DNA from: Ambrosia x helenae
Taxonomy: Eukaryota > Streptophyta > Magnoliopsida > Asterales > Asteraceae
Length of the DNA: 64,000 nt
Assembly (NCBI GenBank): GCA_030844895.1
Contig: CM061229.1
Span: forward strand, 107,940,975 to 108,004,974
Reading direction: 5' to 3'
Under the pieces are notes generated by a model. It saw nothing but the letters and a program-made list of their open reading frames with translations, had not been told where the DNA came from and ran no database searches. Positions 58,850 through 64,000 of the stretch are shown here, in pieces. Each line of letters begins with the position of its first letter. Positions within the stretch are counted from its first letter, which is position 1. The position numbers and the translations under genes were made by a program.

Positions 58850-59410
58850 TTTGATGAGGTTGACCTGTTTCTTTTCATCTCTATTTTAACCATTTAACTT
58901 TCTTTCGGCACATATTGTCACGTACTCACGTTTGACCAGTTTCATTTTACATTGTTCTATGTTGGTCATTTAACTTTAATTCACCACATTTTGGCATATT
59001 TGACCTCTTTCTTTTTACAATGTTGTTTTGACCTGTTTTTGTTACATTTTTATTTTTTGACTCGTTTGACTCTATATTGACATATTTTTGCACATTTGAC
59101 CCTTTTCAACGTAATGTACTATCTTTTTTTTACCTGGATTGATATGTTTCGTCTTAGTCCAATAACTATAAACCGTTTGGCCTCTTTTTATTTAATTTAA
59201 TGTATGTTGGCCGGTTTAATTAAATGCGCTAGTTTTTTTAACTAGTTTGCCTGTTTCATTTTAATTCAATAGTTATGACTTGTTTTATTCTACTTTAATG
59301 ATGTATTGCTTATTTGACCCATTTCACTATTGTTTACCTAGCTTGACCCGTTTCGTTTTAGATGTGTATTCGTTTGACTCGTTTCATTGTAATGCACAAC
59401 TAAATACCCT
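58850..59410. repeat. Degenerate TTGACCYGTTT-type array
   Basis: Variants of TTGACCTGTTTC / TTGACCCGTTTC / TTGACTCGTTT recur roughly every 30-50 bp, separated by T-rich text such as TTTCATTTTAAT. This looks like an old, eroded tandem repeat. Confidence 0.6.
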
Positions 59411-59757
59411 TTCGCATCAATATCTTCAACTAGAGGTGTGTCATAATCCATTGTATTATGTATAACATGTCTGAACAAAAGTTAAAACTTTATATTTCAA
59501 ATCTATCAATTGAATTGCTAGAAAGTAATTGTAGGAATTATACGTAACAACAATCGGTTTACATATTCATTTACCTCCATGATCGACCAATCAGCTAGAG
59601 AAATAAAAATTTACTGGTTCGAATTGAGATAACACAGATTGGACGTACTTCACATTTGTCGATTTGATCAATAGAAATCAACTGCTATTACTTGGAGGTT
59701 GATGTTAATTGGATTGGATTTTGGAGAAGACGATGGGTTAGTCGAAATCAATCAATA

Positions 59758-60256
59758 CACTGCTAGAAAAGTGGTTGTTTTGCTACAAAATTTTCTTACA
59801 AAAAAAAAAAATGCATCACAAATTTTGACAAAATTGCTACTAATTTGTGACAAAAAAAAACCCTTATTTTTTGGACAAATTTGCTACACGATAGCGACCA
59901 ATACTTTGAAAATTGCGTAAGAAATGTGTTGGAATTGCGTCACAAATTTCCTACATATTTGCGACGCATTTTTAACAAAACCTTGATGTTAGAAAAACCC
60001 TCGTCGGAAATCAATTACTACACATTTGCTACGCAATTTTCAACGTATTTCTTACGGAAATATGGTGTAGGAAATTTCTGACGCAATTCCTACGCATTTC
60101 TTACGCAATTTTCAAAGTATTGGTCGCTATTGTGTAGCAAATTTGTCCAAAAAAAGTGTTTTTTCATCACAAATTAGTAGCAATTTTGTCAAAGTTTGTG
60201 ACACATTTTTTTCCACAAGAAAATTTTGTAGCAAAAGAGGCACTTTTCTAGTAGTG
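59758..60256. mobile_element. CACTA-derived MITE, 499 bp, TSD ATA
   Basis: Ends CACTGCTAGAAAAGTGG and, reverse complemented, CACTACTAGAAAAGTGCC; 3-bp direct repeats ATA on each side (59755-59757, 60257-60259). The long arms pair for about 200 bp, including GCGACCAATACTTTGAAAAT. CACTA termini and a 3-bp TSD define the superfamily. No transposase. Confidence 0.88.
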
Positions 60257-61354
60257 ATATAAGGTGTAGGTCGATCATCGATGTTGATGCCGTGCAATTT
60301 TTTGACAATGACGTCGAACAATTTTTGCAGTTATTGTTGGATCATGACGATGATAATTTTTAACAAAACAACATAGTTTTGAATGGTTTTGTCAACTTTG
60401 GAGAAACGCATAAATTGTAAAATGCTCGCTTGCTTGCTCATAAAATGCTCGAAAATCGCTCATTCAATTTTCGACTCAGTTGTAAACAAGCTGGTCAGCT
60501 TAATTCAGATTGTAAATAATCCAAGCACAAGCAAAGCCTAATTCCACTTTATCAACCATAAAATGATCATGTGTTGACTATATGCCTACACTGTCGACCT
60601 TTTAAATAGTTACAATCCTAATGATTACCCAAATGACAAAGTATAGAAAATGACAAACCACCCTAAATTACAATAGAGTAGAGTGTATACATTGCAAAAA
60701 CCTAAGTGATAACGACAAGTATTTTTGTCATGTTTGATGCCAATTTTGAAACCAACATGATGTATGACTTGTGACATTTCGGGCATGCTTTGTGCCCATG
60801 GAAGAGATAGTAGATCACTTGAGTACTGATCTCCAATCACTAGAGTCTAGAGATATGCACCCTCATATATCAACACTAGTAATCTTTACGATGTGATCCA
60901 CTTGATAGTTTGTATATATGATGAAGGAATCATTGGTGGTTAAAAAATAAGACACGTGAGAGATAAAAAAAATCTCAAGTTCAAGTTTCACTTCATTTCA
61001 TATTTAATTTGATTCATTCGGTAATTTTATGTGTGCAATTTTTAAGATAAGTGACTTTTACTTACTTTGTAATCAAGTTTCTGAGTGTTCCATCGAAGTC
61101 ACTAAAATCTTTTTCTTTGTTTCTTTGAAGTCATTCAAATTTCGTTACGTATTTCATTGTTAGGGAAGACGATGAAATGAAACACACTTCTCTTGGTTAA
61201 GTCATGCAGCCAATCCGAAGGCTAGTTCCATGACTTATTATGTCAACTTTAATGCAAGTCTAAACTTAACTTGTATCACAAGAAATGACTAAACTCAAGA
61301 ACCAATTAAGATACATGGTAAAAAACATTTTATGTAAATTGAATTTTAATGGAA
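60257..61354. other. Intergenic, no gene
   Basis: AT-rich, no supported feature. Confidence 0.5.
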
Positions 61355-61756
61355 TGGAGGAGTAGTGGTAGCGGTGGTAGCGGTGGTAGCGGTGGTGGTG
61401 GTGGTGGTAGTGGTAGTAGTGGCCGGTAGTAGTGGTAGTGGTCGTGGTGGTAGTGGTGGTGGTAGTAGTAGTGGTGGTGGTAGTAGTGGTGGTGGTGGTA
61501 GTGGTGTTGGTGGTGGTAGTGGTAGTGGTGGTAGTGGTAGTAGTGGTAGTGGTAGTAGTGGTGGTAGTGGTGGTAGTAGTGGTAGTATTAGTAGTGGTGG
61601 TGGTAGTAGTGGTGGTGGTGGTGGTAGTGGTAGTGGTAGTAGTGGTGGTGGTAGTAGTAGTGGGTGGTGGTAGTGGTAGTGGTAGTGGTAGTGGTGGTGG
61701 TGGTGGTGGTGGTGGTGGTGATGGTGGTGGTGGTCGTCGTAGGAGTCGTAGCAGTA
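61355..61756. repeat. GGT/AGT trinucleotide satellite
   Basis: About 400 bp built only of GGT and AGT triplets with rare interruptions. It is open in several frames (poly-Val, poly-Gly/Ser), which explains the long ORFs here. Confidence 0.95.
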
Positions 61757-61855
<99 letters not shown>

Positions 61856-61865
61856 GTTATAATTG

Positions 61866-61930
<65 letters not shown>
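61757..61930. repeat. (TTA)n microsatellite
   Basis: About 58 TTA units, interrupted once near 61856-61868 by TGTTATAATTGTTG. It abuts the GGT/AGT satellite and forms a compound array. Confidence 0.95.
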
Positions 61931-61939
61931 GCTTCAAGT

Positions 61940-63885
61940 GTTAAGTTTATGATTCCATTGATCAATTTACTTGCAATCAAAACACCATCGCAACATGATC
62001 AACAAGAGAAGGCTCCTGTACCAAATCATGTTTCCTAATAATAAATTACACACATCAAATATCATCTACAGTTTCTGATGAGAAATATGATGAGTGTAAA
62101 GTGGGGTTTATGTGTTTTGGATTCATATGGTATTGAAGGAACCCAATACATCATACTCATATGGTGCACCACTTGCGTGCTAGTGATTCACTGGTGCCTT
62201 CATTCATCACTAGTCAGTAGTACTATACAAGTACTCAAATGTACTTTGCAAACTATTCTCAAAGATTATAGAAAAAAGATGATATCAATATATTTTTGTT
62301 TGTTGCTTTCTGTTAGCTATATTTTTATTTAATAACATAATAGAGTTTACAAACTAAGAATCCACGGTGTGGTGATGTGGAGAGGAGCCCTTCCACACCA
62401 CCACCACCACGTGACATGCCGTGAATAGTCCGGGAGGGGGGAGGGGGGTGTTTAGAGATTTCAACCGGTGTGGGCAAAAGAGGAGAGTGATATGGCTAAT
62501 TTTGGTTGCTTCTAGCCTAATTGTTTAGGTTTTTTCTTTTTTTCCCTTTTTAAAGGTGAGGGACAAAAAGCGCCCACAACTACCCCGTGGTTTTTGGGGC
62601 TTGGAGGGCAAAGCCCGTCTGTTGACGTGGAAGACACGTGACGCTCCAAGCTCCCTTAACACCCCCCCCCCCCCAAGAAAAACACACACTATGCAGTCTA
62701 ACAGAGATGGCGTATGATTTTGGACGGACAGTGTTCTTCTAGAATTTTGGATAGGAGGGGGGACAAGGACTGTGGGGTCCTCTCTCACATACAAGTATAA
62801 ATAGTATACATATATATAAAGAAATGATTAAATACAAAGTATCCTTAACCTATCAATTGTAGGAATAATCAAACCACATTATAACTAATCGAACTGAAGC
62901 CCACTGCGAGTGTGTTTAATTTTTTCCACAATTTTCCATTATAATTAAATTTTTGTTCAAAACGGAGTTGTATTTAAAATAGAGTATGATTTTGACTATG
63001 GAAAATTATACGGTTACCAATGATGAATAGAACCTATTCAGATCTAACAATATTGCTAACGGTATCTCTATTATTGAAACCAATACGTGCATTGGTTTTT
63101 ACGATAAGTTTTTATAGTAAGTACCGGTACAGTAACGAACATAATTGAACTAAAATCGACCGAGTTCTTGCCACATAGCACGACCAAACTGATTACGGTA
63201 AAAAATGTTGAAAATAGATTGATATTCAGAATAGAGTGTTTATTTTAAGCTATAGCGAGTGTTGGCATTGTACTAATGTCGAGACGAATCAAACTCATTG
63301 CAATCAAACAAAAGCAGTATCGGTAATGTTTTGTTGGAACCATTGTCGATATTTGTTATGGTTTTTTAGCGACGTATCTTTTTGGGCACATCACAACTTT
63401 ATTTTTGGGTTTTTCTCTCTCGATTTTTTATATCGAGTGTCATTACTTTAGTGTAATTAATCAAACTAATACCGACTGAATCCTCACCATACACGCAGGT
63501 CAATTCACTAGTTTATGTTAAAGACGAAGCACTAAATTGACTGTAATCTATTAACCATGACGATTTTAAGTGGGTTCTAAACCGCTCTAGCTAAGTAGCT
63601 AGTTCGGTAACTTTGGTCTTTGCCTCTTTGGTAAATATTAAATAGTAATTGGTATGCAGATTGCTGACTAGATATTCAAGATTTCAAGTTGTAAACTCAA
63701 TGGGCTTTAAAAATAAAACACGAGCCCATTAGCATATATCATGGCCCATAACTATAAAAAGCCACTCCAATAAAAACTATGGCCAATGGGAGCCCAATAA
63801 TACAAAGAAGTAAAGAACCAACGGAAACAACTGGTCTGGTGAGGCAGTAGGGGGGTAAATGATGTGCAACGGCTCAAGAGCTACT
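61940..63885. other. Intergenic, no gene
   Basis: Short GC-richer patches at 62360-62460 (CACCACCACCACC, then G runs) and 62560-62690 (including a C run) look like repeat debris. ACCAAT and TATCG words recur at 62990-63480 without clear order. Confidence 0.45.
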
Positions 63886-63888
63886 CGA

Positions 63889-64000
63889 GATCGGATCAGT
63901 AAAAAGCTCAAACGAGCCAAGCTTTAACGAGCTCAAGCTCAAGCTTAAAACATGACTCGTTTAGTTATCGAGCCCGAGCTCGAGCTTTTCATACAAAGAC
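63889..64000. repeat. GAGCTCAAGCTC-type repeat, cut by window end
   Basis: CTCAAACGAGCC, AACGAGCTCAAGCTCAAGC and CGAGCCCGAGCTCGAGC are the wording of a plant MITE family whose other end would lie beyond 64000. Confidence 0.5.

Noticed and set aside
61365..62038. Several ORFs over 100 codons on both strands
   Set aside because: They are poly-Val, poly-Gly/Ser, poly-Tyr or poly-Ile translations of trinucleotide repeats.

Overview
The window is plant nuclear DNA, a eudicot and probably Asteraceae. The evidence is spliced genes with plant-type introns, plant-specific protein families (RIK, UGT83-like glycosyltransferase, group S bZIP), Ty3/gypsy and Ty1/copia elements primed by initiator tRNA-Met, and many small MITEs. 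The Asteraceae assignment rests on my impression of LTR style and is inference. A run of exactly 100 N (37105-37204) marks a scaffold gap.

Layout. 1-677: 3' part of an LTR. 2760-7619 (minus): a complete 12-exon RIK gene encoding a KH-domain RNA-binding protein of 549 residues; all exon phases close and one intron is GC-AG. 7786-30258: a four-layer transposon nest that begins about 170 bp upstream of the RIK start codon. From outside in it holds (1) a foldback element with long inverted arms, (2) a minus-strand LTR, called GypC here, that also carries a hAT-type MITE, (3) a plus-strand gag-only LTR element, GypB, with TSD TGAAA, and (4) a gypsy element, GypA, in the order LTR-internal-LTR-partial internal, inserted in the 5' LTR of GypB. 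31561-36176 (minus): two tandem UGT83A-like glycosyltransferase genes, both broken by several single-base frameshifts. 39584-39781: a tRNA-derived SINE with 12-bp TSDs. 41377-41928 (minus): an intact intronless bZIP43-like transcription factor gene. 45395-51691 (minus): a young, nearly intact copia element with TSD AATTA, sitting in the arm of an inverted-repeat MITE. 52000-64000: no credible gene, but several MITEs (Tourist-like with a second MITE inside it, CACTA-like), microsatellites and degenerate repeats.

Only two host genes look functional as read: RIK and the bZIP. RIK is known as a partner of the RS2/AS1 MYB repressors of KNOX genes, and the nest now forms most of its upstream region. 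The UGT pair would act on small acceptor molecules if the breaks prove to be sequence errors. Many breaks in unrelated elements are losses of one base from short homopolymers, so some apparent pseudogenes may reflect consensus error. I found no operon-like, CRISPR, rRNA or intact tRNA feature. The items most worth follow-up are the putative gag intron in GypA, its doubled polypurine/LTR edge, the covarying hairpin repeats in the GypB LTR, and the nest at the RIK promoter.
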